Source: Malachius bipustulatus
Taxonomy: Eukaryota; Arthropoda; Insecta; Coleoptera; Melyridae
Direction of reading: 5' to 3'
Assembly (NCBI GenBank): GCA_910589415.1
Contig: OU342635.1
Span: forward strand, 3,162,001-3,226,000
Length of the DNA stretch: 64,000 nucleotides
The position numbers and the translations under genes are program-made. Positions 25,166 through 39,937 of the stretch are shown here, piece by piece. How positions within the stretch are numbered: position 1 is the first letter of the stretch; the number at the start of each line of letters is the position of its first letter. The notes under the pieces were generated by a model that saw only the letters and a program-made list of their open reading frames with translations, did no database searches and was not told where the DNA came from.

Positions 25166-27359
25166 AAAAAAATATATCCTGTTTTGTAGGTAATGAGCGA
25201 CTCTATCGCACTGTTTTGTTATTTTTTTGATCGGTCAAAAAAGATTAGAAAAAAATGAGAGAGCCTTAGAGATAGATGAGCCAGATATGGGAGGATCGAA
25301 ACAATTATTGATGCCATGAGTTAGAAAGAGAGAAATCCTCATGAGTTAGGGGGTAGAGAAATCCTGATTGTTTTGGGGGGTGAGAGATATTGAGACAGAT
25401 TCAAAGTACGGATATTAGAAAAAAGAACGATCCAAGCAACACACCACCAAGGTTCTCAAACGGGTAGAAAGCCTCACACCCACACCGCAACACCCGCGAA
25501 ATTGGATTTTTTTCTAATTCTTTTAATTTGTTCCCCTCATTCGACATTTCCTACATCGTTCGAAGAACGAAGACAGAGTTCTTCAGGAGTGTTAGAGTAT
25601 TTTAATCACCTCCTATCTGGGCCCAGGTAAGCAGTGTCACTGGATATTTTTAAAGAATGAAAGAAAAACTGGGTTCTTATATAGAAAACTTGTTTCTGGT
25701 GGACATTACTTTCTTTTTGGCGTCCTTCTTTAATACATTGTCATTGGTTATTTGCCAAAAACAGAAATCGAATATAAACAGCCGGGAGCTCAGGGGGGGG
25801 AATACCTATCATTCGGCCAACCACATTAAATACACGCTCAAACACACCTGCATAATTAATTTGCGTTATACACATGTATTATTAGTAGTTATAAGTATGT
25901 GGTTATATCCATTAGATACAAAAGCGATAAATGCAGCGCAAACCGCGAACGCGCCAAATCCGTACACGAGAGTACGAGACTTCAAAGTAGCACGTAATAA
26001 ACAGCGCAACTTTGAGCGTGTATTGGCGGGACAGGAATCAACCAATCGGGATTTTTTTTCTTTTAAGTACTGGAAATTAAGCCTTTTAAGCCCGTTTTGA
26101 ATTAGTAAACCTTCGATGAGGGTCTCAGATGCACTGCAAAAGGGCTACGCGCGGAGAAAACTGATAACTTTTTACCAGTACGTTGGGATGTTTTCTTAAT
26201 ATAACCTGAATTGAAGAGTAAATCTTGATGACTCCAAGGACCCCGGAAATTGTGCTGTGGGATGATTAGAACGCGAGATACGAGCCGTTGGAAAAGAAAT
26301 CCAAGTTAGCGGTGAAAAGGGCAAATTAGACAATGCGAAAATTCATAGTAAAGGTAACTCTTTCGAATAAGCAACAAAAGAAAAAAGTATCTAAAATTTT
26401 TAGGTCAACTTCTAAATGTACTGTGCTATAATAGCAGATCTCTGGGAGGTTTTTCACCGAGTAATTACAAATACTGTTTTTTCGCAATAATGTAATAATA
26501 ATAATGTAATGATAATGATAATGAAAATAAAAAATTTAACTTTTGTAAATACAAATCAAACAAAGTTATTCGGCATATTTCTTTCCCACACCCTTCGGAA
26601 TGATTTACACACATTGTTGCCTCGTATTAATACCACACCGACAATGATATTAAATCCGGTCGCGTAATGCGTACATTTTTCCAATTAATTTATGAAACAT
26701 TGCCTCAGCTACCCGACAGAGGACATTGTTCGATATGGCATTCTGTTTTTTCTCTTTCCACAACAACATCCTCAGATTCGGGCGAAACATTCAATTACGC
26801 TCTCCTGGATTGTCGTCTAGCTGTGTGATTATATTAAACACGACTTGCTGGCGCCTAGCATGGATTAAAAGCAATTTTAATTATTTTGCTTCTACGGCGC
26901 ATATTTAACTAATAATTTCAACCATGTATGTACAGTGTGATTAATACTTTATCGCAATAAGGTACTTAAAACCGTCGACATATTCGGTATTACCTTCTCA
27001 TTTATTTAAGTGCTATACCTACCTACCTGCTCTTACCATAATTTTAACCAAGGATTACTGGGAATAACACAAGGAACGCGTGAAAAGCTATTTTAGCAAT
27101 CACTGATCACACGAATTGGATTATGTGGCAATATCGCAATGACAGGCTTTTCAATATTGACAGCAAGTGCATCCAATGGTATCCACAAATCAACAGGTTG
27201 ATTACGTTTACGCCTCTCAATACAACCGAGAAAATACGGTTACGCCACAGCTATTGCATTCAGATTATTCGATTTTCGCTGGAATACGGGAGAATGAATC
27301 TTTTGGACTTGAAGACATCAAAATAATATTTTTACTTAAAATTACATCCACTATACTAT
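25166..27359. other. AT-rich non-coding sequence
   Basis: A 147-codon plus-strand frame at 25657-26100 starts with Met and contains two hydrophobic stretches, but it resembles no family I know and its codon use looks random. I do not call it a gene. Nothing else is seen. Confidence 0.45.
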
Positions 27360-28690
27360 ATACAGGGTGTCTGGTAAAATCAAACGACATGTATAGAATC
27401 GTATTTTAGGAACAAAAAAGAGAGAATAACTATTTTAAAAATTCGGTCTCGTTTAGCAAATATTTCCAAAAATGTAAAACTATGGCTGCTAAAAAATATA
27501 AATTTTTTAATAGCTGGACAGTCAAAATTACACGCCATGTAGGAAATCGTATTCCAAGCATAAAAGAGAGAGTAACTCTTTTCAAGATTCGGCTTTATTT
27601 AGAAAATATTTACGAAAATGTAAAACTAAGGCTGCTTATTTTATTTTTTTTTTCGTAAACTGAACAATCGAATTTAAACAACATGTAAAAAATCGTATTT
27701 TAGGCATACAATAGAGAACAACTTTTTTCAAGATTTGTCCTCGTTTAGGAAATATTTCTAAAAATGTAAAACTAAGGCTGCTAAAAAAATCGAAAAAAAA
27801 GTTTTTTTTTATTAACTGGACAGTCAAATTCGAACGCCAGGTATAAGATATTGTATGTTATGCATAAAAGATGGAGTAGCTCTTTTCAAAATAAGGCGTC
27901 GTTTAGGCAATATTTCCAAAAATGTAAAACTAACAGACAATACAAGACAAATAGAAAATAAAGAGACGAAAAATATATTTTTTTTGTAATTAGACAGTCA
28001 ACAACAAATGCCATGTATAAAATCGTATTTTAAGCATAAAAGATAGAGTAACTCTTTTGAAAATAAGGTGTCGTTTAGGAAATATTTCCAAAAATGTAAA
28101 ACTAAGGCTGCTTAATTTTTTTTTCAGTACCTAGACAATCAAAATTAAACGACATGTAAAAAATTGTATTTTGAGCATAAAAGAGAGAACTCTTCAAGAT
28201 TTGGAATCGTTTAGGAAATTGTCCAAAAATGTAAAATTAAGGCTGCTAAAAAATTTTTTTTTTAATTGGACAGTAAAAATCGAACGCCCTGTATAAAACC
28301 GTATTCTAAGCATAAAAGAGAGACTAACTCTTTTCAAAATTTGGCCTCGTTTAGTAAATATTTCCAAAAATGTAAAATTAAGGCTGCTAAAAAATATATT
28401 TTTTTTGTAATTGGACAGTTAAAATCGAACGCCATGTAGAAAATCATATATTAACCATATAAGAGGGAATCACTTTTTTCAAAATCAAGCCTCGTTTGGG
28501 AAATATTTTCAAAAATCTAAAACTAAGGCTGCTAAAAATCTAGAAAAAAAATTTTTAGTAACTGGACAGCCAAAATTGAACTTTGTGTATAAAATCGTAT
28601 TTTAAGCATAAAAGAGAGAATCGCTTCTTTCAAAATCCGGCCTCGTTTGTGAGATATCTCCAAAAATATAAAACTAAGGCCGCAAGAAAG
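27360..28690. repeat. Tandem array, ~148 bp unit, about nine copies
   Basis: A unit containing TGTAAAACTAAGGCTGCTAA, TGGACAGTCAAAAT, ATCGTATTTTAAGCATAAAA and CCTCGTTTAGGAAATATTT is repeated nine times. The first landmark falls near 27474, 27616, 27768, 27922, 28097, 28228, 28370, 28517 and 28668, so spacing is 131-175 bp. Units differ mainly in the length of an A/T run. The array starts at TATACAGGGTGTCTGGTAAAA, a string resembling the end of insect DNA transposons, which suggests amplification of a transposon-derived piece. No coding. Confidence 0.85.
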
Positions 28691-31600
28691 GATCGCCATA
28701 GGGTAATAGCTTAAGCTTCTATAGGAATATGGTGTATTAAAATTATTTCTGGTTTCACTTTGATTTTATTAACAACAACAAACTACTATAACTACATCTT
28801 GACGGAAATGTAAAATGTATTGATAATGATCAATGATCATTGTCTATTTACTAACGACTACTTTTTGATAACGTGAATAACGAGAATGATCAAGTCCCAA
28901 ATATAATAATATATACAATGTAATAGCCGTTTAATGCCAATGTATTGTTAATACATAATCAGCACACTCTGCTTGGTGCGCCTTAAATATCGACTTATTG
29001 GACAGTAAAATTTCAAAATTCACTTGTTCAATTTCTTGCTATTGTGAGCACATATTATTTAAAAACACATCTCGTAATTAAATTTAATTAAATCTTCGAG
29101 AGGTGAAGTTATATTATGGATCTGTGATAAATTTTCCCTGATGCTGGAGCTCTAAATTATCAATGTAACGATCCGGGAAACTAGTCAAGAAGGAAGCTGT
29201 CATATAACGTGTAATCCTGTTTACAAGATAATCAGTTCCCAAAAGGACAACAAATCGGCATGCCACTAATATCTATGACGTTATCTGTAGCACGACCATT
29301 ATACATGCTGCTAAATTACACAGAGACGGTATAGCATCCCTTGATCGGCTGTATAATTAATAACAAGCAGAGATATAGCAAATATGTTATGATGACGAGG
29401 GTTCGCATGAGGACGGTTTTCATTCCCTCAGCTCGGAAACCAAATTAATTTTTTTTTTTCTTTGACAAATTATTTTTGACAAATTACGGATAATTATTAT
29501 TATTACGCAGGGTCATTATCGAGTGAATAATGACCGTAATCGTGAATCTAATACTATGCTTTTTCTACCCACATAAAAAAAATGTATTCAGAATATTTTT
29601 TTATTTGTTGTAATGCTTGGAACAACTTCCAGTACTTTGCTCCCTGCTTTATCAAATTTACAGCTTTTGATTGGTTCACGAACGGGTATTATGAATTAGT
29701 TGTCCTGATAGCATCATCATGACATCCATCATTATTTATTTTTACTAAGAAAAAACATTAATTCTAGACATTCTATAGAAAAAGATAAATCTCATAGACT
29801 TATGATGAACTTTAATTATTTATACCCTTAACATCTATAAAGAAACTGGCAGCCGGCGAATTAATGCCGTCTCATCAGATTTTAATTGACTTATTTGTTC
29901 TTGAAAAGTGAAGGTCTCCCCCTCTTAACGATGAAGTAACTGCAAATTGGTTTTTCATTCTGATGTGGATGAGACGAGATGTTTTAATTATGGCATAATT
30001 GGTCGTATCTCCATTTCTTCGAGTATCCGTCGGCTCATCTCCGAGGCGATCTAAATCCGGTTAATCGGATTACAAAGTATAAAATCATGACGAAGTTTTA
30101 ACTCTGAAAAGATTACAACATGTTGTCTATCTTTGCAAGGATTGCGTAATATCAGTCTCTGTAATTTAATTAAGATAAGGGCCGGTTTTATAATGTAGCT
30201 ACCTATGTGATATATCATAAGGTAGCCAGTTCCCACACTCTTTCTTTCCATTATCAACTCCCGGAGAGCTCGAACAAACCTTAATTCAAATTTCCAGCTC
30301 CGATCGACCATTTAAATCCGTTGGTAAGTATGATTATTATATTATCTATTTCAACACTGAGCACGGTAATTTCGGTATTATTCATGTGACTTAATTAATT
30401 CCCTTTTAAATTAAAAAAATGGTTACACCAAACGAAGGTCCATGTGTCTTTGTATATTCAGTTACAATTGGTAAATCCCTTGTAGACTTCAGCGTGTTGT
30501 AATTAAAAAAAGTAAGAACATTCAGTGATTGTACCATGCTTTTATACCCATCGCCAACCTCCCTCGTTGCCTTGTTCAATCACATTGTCTTCGCCCCTTT
30601 GCCGGTAGCTAATACTTTTTCTGGAGATAAGTTGTTTTTTTCCCTGAAAGCTGATTCGCTGTGACTATAAGCTCGACTATCCCAGCGAACTTGTAATTTC
30701 CATAATTTATTACACCGTATATTTTTGATGTCATTGTTTCATGTTATCTGTGTCTGTCTAACCCGTAACGACGCCACTACCCTCTAGATTAATTGTAATT
30801 GCTCTCTGTGATAACTCGCCTGGATAATATTTAATTATTTTTTTTTTTTTATTCAAAAACAACGAAATAAATCGTCACAACCTCTTTTATAACCCAATAT
30901 TTCGTAGGGTAAATGTCTCATTTTTTATGAACTTGTCATAATTCTGACTACCCCAATGTAAATTTCTAATAGCTCAGTTGTTAAGCCTCAATGTTATCCA
31001 ATGATTAAGCAAAAAGGCATACGAACAAACAGGAATAAGCGCTCTATTATAGCGAACAAAGACAAGGAACTAATAATAAGTGAGGACGCAATAACAAACA
31101 TGAACGAACACAAAAAAGCATCACGCGCAACGATCCGCCAATTATTGGTATAAGTGACATTTAACTTATTAACTAATTAATTTTCCTGATGCTTTAATGA
31201 CGCATAATATAGTTTGGAATAGAAAATTTTACAAAAATTAGATATTACCATAAAATGGGTGTGAAAAATTATGAAATAAGAACATCGATTTATGACGTTG
31301 ATATTCATTATTCCTTCCCGAGTATTTGGTTTCCCTTTTACCTTGGAATATCTTGGAAGCCTCTCCAATATCCGCCGTCTAGGGAGTCGCCCGAAGAGGG
31401 ATTAATAACCCTACACAGAAAATACATTTTTCTCTTTTCTCTGTTTGCCTTAATATCACAATGCTTTTCCAACAAATAGTTCCAGACCATTCTGAACGCA
31501 ATTCAAAGGTTAGACCATTAAAATGAACAGAAGAACTAAAATGCACTGTCTCCTGCGCTGGCAGCTGCATAAAAGTAATCTACCTCGTTAGAAAAAGCAC

Positions 31601-34116
31601 GATACTCGAGGGGGGTAGGAGGAGGGGTGAGGGGCGTCTTTATTTGCATAGTTCAAGGTATTTGGTCTAACGCATATGAGCCATAAACCCATATAATTGG
31701 TCGTTTTTTATGTAGTCACTCTAATCCGGCATAAGGCAGCATGTGTTAGACTGAAACGGCATACCACTTTCTGACCGCCGATCTTAAGTTCGCGTTCCCA
31801 ACAAAGCGTGATCTTTCCAGTTCTATTGTTCATTTTTATAAGTTTTACACGCCCATGACAAAACTAGTAATTCATTCAAAAGTATAAAGAATTTATTCCC
31901 TACGTTTTAAGTAAATAATGCGTAAAAATGTAAAGAAAACGTATTGAATGTAAATAATAGAAAATAGGGTTATGTGAATATGGTATTTTAGTTTTGTTTT
32001 GATGTTTTTCCCACGATGACTATATAAAGTACCAATTTGCGCGTGTGTGCGGGAAAGTGACATAAAGCACACTCAAAGCTCATTACCGTACAGCTTTGTA
32101 GTTACGATAGTGACATTGACGTAAAAAATTGCAATCAATAGTCAAAACCACAGAGTAAATAGTATGTAAGATTTCTAAAATAGACAACATTCGATGACAA
32201 CAATAATAGTGATTGGTAAAACAGTGCTTTAGTACACCCAAGACATATAGTTTAACCGAATTCGCAGGGCAGGTGTTATAAAATTCTAAGAGCAGCTCAA
32301 TCGGGGAAATAGTAGGGTACCTGTATTACCGACAGTGGCGCTTAGTGGAAATAGATACCTACGACGCAACCCTATTAGATTATAGGTAAAAATTATAGGT
32401 AAAGTATTCCGATTCTGATGTAGAAAATACACCACCGCTTAGGTAATTGAATAAAAATTGTGTTTTTATGCTCATAGGAAAAGTATAGTGTGAAAAACGT
32501 GCACAAAAGCAATTCCTCACTCGTTTGAAATGCGGTACTCGACTTCACACTCGTGAGAAATGTGCTACTTTGTGTAATTGTTTCACAATATACTATTGTT
32601 ACTGGAATAATAATAATTGTTAATCTTATTTAATGTTGTATGGAAATGGGAATCCCACCACCCCCACATGATTGGTTATATTATTTGGCAGAAATAAAAA
32701 CTTTTTCATTGTTTACATTCTTCACGTCATTCTGTGCATTCTTTACATTCTTTAAAATATTTGCCTCAAAAAAGTTCCATGTAAAGAATGAATTCTTTAC
32801 CCATAAAGATAGAAGTAAATTATCCGGCAGGCAAACCATCCCACAACAAATAAAATTGTTCTTCGCTTTTCATTCGATGCTTGCGTGGTAGTGATCACGT
32901 AATAAACAATTTATGTAACCAATTACTTACAACATGTAGCTGGTCTGTAATCTTAGAGACTATCCAATGTGGGTAATCGAAGTTCTTGATGAAGTTCTTT
33001 GATGAAGTTGTAAAAATCGTAAAAGTAAAAATCGACTCGGAACTACTCTGATGAGATGAAACTTCCAAAGTCATAAAAGTTTAATTATAGACGGTAGGTA
33101 TCGCTACTCGATGTTAAATTTTCTTAAGACATCATAATTGCCAAGTGTAGCTTTGAAGTTTCCTATATTAATGAAGTAGGTGGTTTTTTTCTTGTAGTAA
33201 TTATTTCCTGTTATAATTTAATTTTCCGCTATTTGTTGAAGGTTTGGGTATTAATAAGAACCATTTGGGTGGCAAATGGTAACGTTAATAAAATATTTTT
33301 TTAAGGTGTAGGAATTCCAAATGGAATTTCTGAAGCATGATATTACTAATTAATGTTGATAAGTAACTTAGGTAAAATCGAGGCAATAGTTTGCGAAATT
33401 ATCCTATCTGGTTGAATTAGTGTCCTTTGAGGAAGAGGGGAACAACGTGCGAGAAACGCTTCCTTATGCCTGAAATAGTTTGATTGGCACCATCTTGCAT
33501 ATTGTAATAATGCGATTAAGAAGTCAAGCAGGAGTGCTAAAACAGTCACGTAATGTGTTTATGTTGATCCTAGGTCGGGTCTTGTTTACACTCCACGACA
33601 ACAACAGATGCTCCAGGGATTACTGAAATCAGTTATGCCTATCTGGGTGTGTGAGTATGTGTGTGATCATTCTTCCCAGTAATTATTCAGCCAAAAGGTT
33701 GAAATTGTTGGAGGGTTATACATCACTAGGGAAATAATACCCATTACCTACTTATATTTTTTTCCGCAAGCGTTCTAAAATACCGCAATTATGATACCGC
33801 ATACACCTTTTAGAAGGATCCTATTCTACTAGTAACAATTCTAGTTTTATCTTCTATGTTTGAGGGGTTCAGCGTCAATTGGATGTTGAATGGAAGATGA
33901 AACTGAGGTTTAATATTTACAGAACCAAAATCACGATCAGCGACAATGTACTGTCGCTAGACGCTTGTAGATTTGCAGAGAAACGTCAAAAACCATTATA
34001 ATTCAGATTTGAGCGATATTTATGTTTTTTCGCTTTAAAATTCATTACCATAAACTTTTCGTCGAAATATTCCAAGAGGAAGAGAGGGACCCCGCATGAG
34101 TTGGCCAAAATCGCGG
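28691..34116. other. Long AT-rich non-coding region
   Basis: I see no gene, RNA or well-defined repeat in these 5.4 kb. Frames are 86 codons or shorter and unlike known proteins. It may be intergenic or intronic. Confidence 0.5.
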
Positions 34117-35150
34117 TTGTGGTGCATTATCACTCACTCTGATTTTTGGGAAAATTTCTATATAGGGGGCAATTATACCTTAAAAATAGACGATATAAGC
34201 AAAAAAAATTGCGAACGGTCCATAAATTTACAAAAAAAAACACTTTAAAGCTCAACTTTTGGTCCAAATTGATGATCGTTTATCACGATTTTCTAGGCAA
34301 AATATAACGCTGCACTGTCAACACTCCTTAAATAAGTAACTAGAATACATTCCCTGAACTTGTTTTAACAGTTTCATTTCTTAAATGTGTAGGATAAGTT
34401 CTAAAAATGGTTTTTAATTTTCGATGATAATTAATTAAACTGACATAACCTTTAATGAGTTGAACAATTCACAACAAAGCCGTGAGGCAATAATCGAAAT
34501 GTCAACAATGTCATTCATGGACACTTCAATAAAATATAATGTTTTGCGACGTTGTCACGTTGTTATGGTCAATAATATATTATTTAAAAATTAAAAACTC
34601 ATGTTTTATGATGTGATTTTTTATAAGAGGAAATAAATCAAAATCAAAAATGTGTTTTATTTAGTTAATTATGAATTGGTACATTATCAGTCTGAAAATA
34701 TTCAAACATAACTTTAATAACCAGTCTTATGGCCCATTATCTATTTGACGGCCTCTGTGATATTATCCTTGCCCTCTCGCATGGACCATTTATAACTTTT
34801 GATGTATTTCTGAATAGAAATAGTTGAAATTTCAAAATTAAAACAATAACCTTCGCAAATTATACCAAATATTTTTATTTCACAAGATGTTAGTAATAAA
34901 TAATTGATATGACAACGCTGCACAACATGATCATTCTCAGTTCTACGAATCTGTCAGTTTAGTGAATTTAACTGGACATGAAGTGTAATTTTTGGGCAAT
35001 TTTGCGATATTTCAAACTCAATTTTCTCGATATTTTATTAACGGTTCGCAATTTTTTTTCAAGATATCATCTAAATTGAGCGTAAATTAACGACTCATGC
35101 AAAAAAAAAATCCAAAAATCGGAGTGAGCTATAATGCACCGTCCCCAAAA
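34117..35150. mobile_element. Non-autonomous element with long imperfect terminal inverted repeats
   Basis: The left end (about 34119-34240: GGTGCATTATCACTCACTC, GATTTTTGG, later AAAAAAATTGCGAACGGT) recurs in inverted orientation at the right end (about 35040-35150: ACCGTTCGCAATTTTTTTT on the complementary side, and GGAGTGAGCTATAATGCACC). The arms are about 100-120 bp with indels, and the spacer is about 0.8 kb with no meaningful frame. This is the structure of a MITE or deletion derivative of a cut-and-paste transposon. Exact ends and target duplication are not resolved, so the superfamily is unassigned. Confidence 0.65.
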
Positions 35151-38100
35151 TCGCAAATTCTACTATCTACCTGGACTCGTATGAACGAAATCCCGTTACA
35201 TTGATGACTTTGCATATCAACGGTTCTTAAAATGAACAGAATGTGCTGGATGCCTGATGGAATCCAGTATTTATCCCCAAATTGCGGAAAAAATATATAT
35301 GCCACTCGCAGTAGAATGCTTCTTTTGTGTTTTGCTTGATTGCACGGTCTCGTCTTTGCCTCGGCCGCAATAGTCGAGATAAACACTTTTTTTTCTTGAG
35401 CATGTAATTTGAAGTGTTGTCTTCAATTCGTCTCGCGTATGTTGGCACTTTTGTCGAAAAAAAGTTTCCTCGCTGCTCTAAAATTATCTCACAGTTTATT
35501 TGATTAAAAAATCATCAAATTGATGTTTCCAGTGCTGCCAATTTAGCACGTTTCGCGCTAGATCTGGATGCTTTTTTGGTTGATACTGGGTGCTTTGGTA
35601 CGAAGTAGCGCCTAGCGCGTTCCGTCGTCCCTTATTGCGCTGAAGAGACATTGTATCATCCTACTATCATTTATCTTTCAAACTATTGTCAATGTGGTCC
35701 TGTTGGTTTTGTAATAAAAATGAAATAAACCTACAAAAAATCATTCCTTTGGTCATACGTTAATGTAATACTTAGTTCGCAACTGAGCACAGAAGTCCAG
35801 TTGAATATCTTCCTCGAGAATTTCTTTCTACTTTCCCGATAATTTGTAAGAATTGCCTGAGAAATAACAGAGCGGCTATAAGTTATCTGTTGAGAAAAAT
35901 GTAGAAACCTTTGTTCTTCAAACTTTTAGCTGTGAATTAGAGTTTACGCTATCTCCTATGTGATGTTTTGAAATGGGAGAGAAATAATCCTTCCAAACTA
36001 ATGTGAAATCCCAGTAAAGTAGCTTAAAAAAAAAACTTTTAAACTTTAAAGCATTATTTCAAAATGGAAAATTACCTATTCGAGAAGCCGACGAAAGCAA
36101 CCAACCGTGGAAGCTTTTAAAGCCTTCACTTGAAGCGCTTACTTTAATTAGTCAAGTCTAGGAAGTTAGGTGTATGTGAATAGCAATTACAGGAGTTAAG
36201 GGCATGTAAGGCTGAGAGACCGCCTCTTTTAATTACTTCGGTCTCATTGCTAGTGGTGAATAAGGTAATGAAGTATTAAGCTGCTTCAATGAATTTAATG
36301 CCGAAAGCCGGCGTTGAACCACGTGAAATAAAAATAAAAATGAACGGCATGAAAACTTTAACAACTTATCATCTAAGGGAGTTCTTCATGTCGTAAAACA
36401 GCAGAGGAAACATAAAAGTTCAGCGTCATCGTCAAATTTAATTCTAATTTCATTATTATCACTTATAGGGATAATTTGTTCTTTAAGATATTCTTAAAAA
36501 TAATATTAAACAAGTGAATTCTCCGCAAAAAGAAGACACCATCTTCTCTACGCCTTAATGAGAAAACCATAATACAGCTTAAGAAATATTAATGCACCTG
36601 TCGAGCTGTAATAGGCTCTTACTCGAGATTTTGTTTTTTTTTAGATAGTTTCGACTCTAAGGTTTCGATTTTACTCTCTTCTCGTGTAATTGAAATGAAC
36701 TTTTACCATATGCTTTTGTAAAATGATTCGATATAAATTTTCCAGGAAACCAGTTACAGCTCATTGTTAGAAAAGTTATCGTAAGAGATTTCACTCCCGA
36801 TTCTACAGTTTAACTTCAGTTCCAAACCGAAAAAAGTCCTCGAAAGCATTTTTTGTTTTAACGCTGTGAAGTTTTCCAGAACTTTCTGCTCTTAAACTGC
36901 GACATTCTCTGAAAGTTTTTCTAGCAAACTAGTAAAGTTATTTCGAAGCCGGTGAATTTACAACATTTTCTGGGCCATGAAGCTCGTATCGTCGGACACA
37001 TCAAATAACTAGGTAGAAACAGCTAAGCTTTCATTTTCTAGGGCGCCAATAAGTTGCAGCTCCAACTTTCCTTTTATATGGGTCCTATTTTAAACGTTCA
37101 AGTGTCGAGCTCTCTTTTCTTTAATTCGCGCTTTCAGCCACCTTTACTATCTTTGAAGCCATCTTAACTTTTTATGTAAAATCTGAGAATTAGTCGAAGA
37201 AAAATGTAAAATATTATACACCGAACGTATGTCGCTACAAAATAATGGGAAAACTAACTCCGGAGTCAACAGGTAGCAAACTTTCTTGTCCCTCGCTAAG
37301 GGAGTTGAGATAAACTTTATAACAAGCTCTTTCATGCCAGGAGAGCAAACGCAACCATATCATTTTCATGCAGTATTATCGCATTTCCATGATTTAGTTC
37401 TGAAACTATAACTTTGATTGCTTTTTCGCTACATCGATATAAATTTTCCCGTCCATACTTCTGGAACTAATTGATGACTTTCTTCTAAAAGCAGTAGTTT
37501 TAATTTGTTTCCGTAACTTTAAACTTACCGTTTACAAAGCTCTCTTAAAAAAAAGTACACCTTAATTTCCTAGGAGACTTTTTTACTTTATAGCTGTATT
37601 AAAACAATTATAATAATAATTAATATTATTTTGAGATAGAAAAAAGACTAAAGTGGCAACATGACAAAGTTGGCTTGATTGGTAGGTATACATGCGACAA
37701 TCAACGTATACCGCCGCATTCTCAGAATTTATTGTATTCAATTCATTCGTGAATGCATTATACATCTGTCCGGGATCGCACCCAGACCCGGATTCGATTG
37801 CTATAATAGTAACCGGGTTTTCTTGCTGCTTCTTCTCTAGGTCAAGTTCACCAGTCTTCACGGAGCAGGTTTCGTATCGCTTTATTAACAGATAGCTTAA
37901 TTCGAAGCGTAAGAATTTCGATATTGCTTATGTGGAAATCATGAATCTCCTGGTTGAGATTTAGGTACTAATAAATTGGTGGCGTATTTGAAACTACAAA
38001 TTATTTCTATTTTTATTTACATGCAGTCTCACGAAAACTATTAGAGGAGAAAATATAACTTACACAAGAGCTGCGTGAGCTTCTTCACCAGGGTATCAGA

Positions 38101-39272
38101 TAGTCCCCGGGTTCTGGCTGGAGGAAAATCAACACCGCATTACGGGCGATCGATACTCGTCCAAAATACTGGTTGTAGATTTTGTCATGCAAATATGTGT
38201 ACAGTGGGCTAGACGGAGGGATACGGAGGTACGCTGAATTGGAATAATTGGGCCAATGGTGTGAATCAGTACTTCACCCCGAGCCCTCGTTCGAGTCCGG
38301 CTAGCATATCAAACGAAATCGGCAAAAGGGGGTCAATTCCAGCCTGTTCGCTCTTCCCGTATTGAAACTTGGTCAATACCAGAGTTGAATTATTGAAAAT
38401 CCATGATTCAAACAAAACAACAATTCCTTTATTTACATTAAATTAGGGTTCATAGGAAGTAAAATCGGAGGAAGTAAAATAGGAAGTAAAATGTAAAAAA
38501 TCTTCCAATTTACAAAAATATTAATGAACTTTAGTCAGATCGATCTTACCGCTTTTTACAAATTTATACCAAGGAATTTAAAATAATTAGATCATACATG
38601 AAATAATTAATCACTTGTTACATTTCAGTTCCTTCATCTAAATTAAAAAAAAACTCATAATCCTGGAGGTATGATACTGGAGGTAGGCTCTTTTGGAGAT
38701 GTTAATTTCGCCCTTTTTGCAATAAAAGTGCTTTGGAAGACAAAAAAATTAGAACTTTACTTATAGTTCGCTTTTACTATTGAATAGGCACCTTTCCAAA
38801 ATTAAATTATGCAATAGGTGAACTTGTAATTAGTTGTTTCCCAATTACCAATTAGCACTGGTTTAAAGAGTTTGTTGAAAGTAACACGGTCTAATATTTG
38901 AAGTCGAAAAACTCCGGAAGTTGATATTAATCTGGTGATTATTAACGAGAAAACAATATCGTTTAGTTGACCGAATTGGTCAGTTATTTGTTTCAGACAT
39001 TCTAGACAATTAAGTAATTGCTTCGAAGAACAACTGTGGCGTCGATCATTTATTTCAAAGCGTGGTTCAGGCGTGGTTAAATGCTACATTTTCCCAAATA
39101 ATGAACTTGCAATAATTCTGACTAGCCCTTTGTAAATTGCTATGTTTTTTTTTAATTATTAAACACCAAACAATAATAACACATTATTAAACAAATATTC
39201 TCTACTAAATGGGATTTTGATGTGGGTAGAGGTGAGCTCCCAGGAATGGATAATTGCCCCTTTGTACCCGTG
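35151..39272. other. Long AT-rich non-coding region
   Basis: No gene is supported. Short frames only (92 codons or fewer). No tRNA or repeat array could be substantiated. Confidence 0.5.
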
Positions 39273-39937
39273 ACAAGTCGATTAAAATTGTTATGGTTTA
39301 TTTACAAAAGAAGTATATTTACAATAAATCCATCTAGTACTATTATCCATACAACTGATCTTAGGGTTGCTCCGTCCTCTGAGTGAGAAAGGGGGCGGCC
39401 CTCGTTCTGGGGAGCGACCGGATTGGCTACAGATAACCGCGTCGAAGGCGGCCTCGTTTACCATTGGCCTTTCCGGTACAGCTGCTGCTGGTGTCCTCGC
39501 TGCTCGCCGCTCACCATCAGTAATGCCGCCACTGTCGCACGGTCTGTGCTGTCCCCGACCGTATGCAAGATACGCGTCTCGGGGCCGTCCGGGCGATGAC
39601 CTTCGTCGGCAGGCGCTCTCTGAAACAAAAGCCGCTCCCGATGCCTCAATACTCAGTTCATCGACCTACTGTATCCGGCTGCGTATATTATATGGGGCAC
39701 TCACTACATGCCCCAGCTGATCTCCAGGCTCAGTTCACCCAGGAGAGAGAGTTGTTCGCAAGTCAATTCCTCACGATGCACTCTGGTCTGTCTTTTAGCT
39801 GGTGCTCTTTATATAGCCGGTGCTGGTGGAGATCACGTGTTTATCGCCGCCGTAAAAACTGTATCACTCCAGAGAAACCCCTCTAATAATGAAATAAATA
39901 ATAATACCAACGAAAGCCTTGGATTTCGTTACAAGTC
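39273..39937 (-). mobile_element. LTR-like GC-rich island, probably a solo LTR in minus orientation
   Basis: A sharply GC-richer block lies in AT-rich surroundings. On the minus strand it has a promoter-like TATATAAAG (about 39827-39819) followed about 30 bases later by a plausible start region, and an AATAAA-containing T/A-rich end near 39310-39290, i.e. the order of an LTR. A 7 bp string, ACAAGTC, occurs at both edges (39273-39279 and 39931-39937) and may be a target duplication, but the inner bases do not give the canonical TG...CA, so the ends are uncertain. A 117-codon plus-strand frame here is of skewed composition and unlikely to be a gene. Confidence 0.45.

Noticed and set aside
25657..26100. 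147-codon plus-strand frame with hydrophobic stretches
   Set aside because: No homology recognised, no promoter or splice context, composition like its surroundings.
39367..39720. 117-codon frame in a GC-rich island
   Set aside because: High GC lengthens random frames. The island is better explained as an LTR-like sequence.
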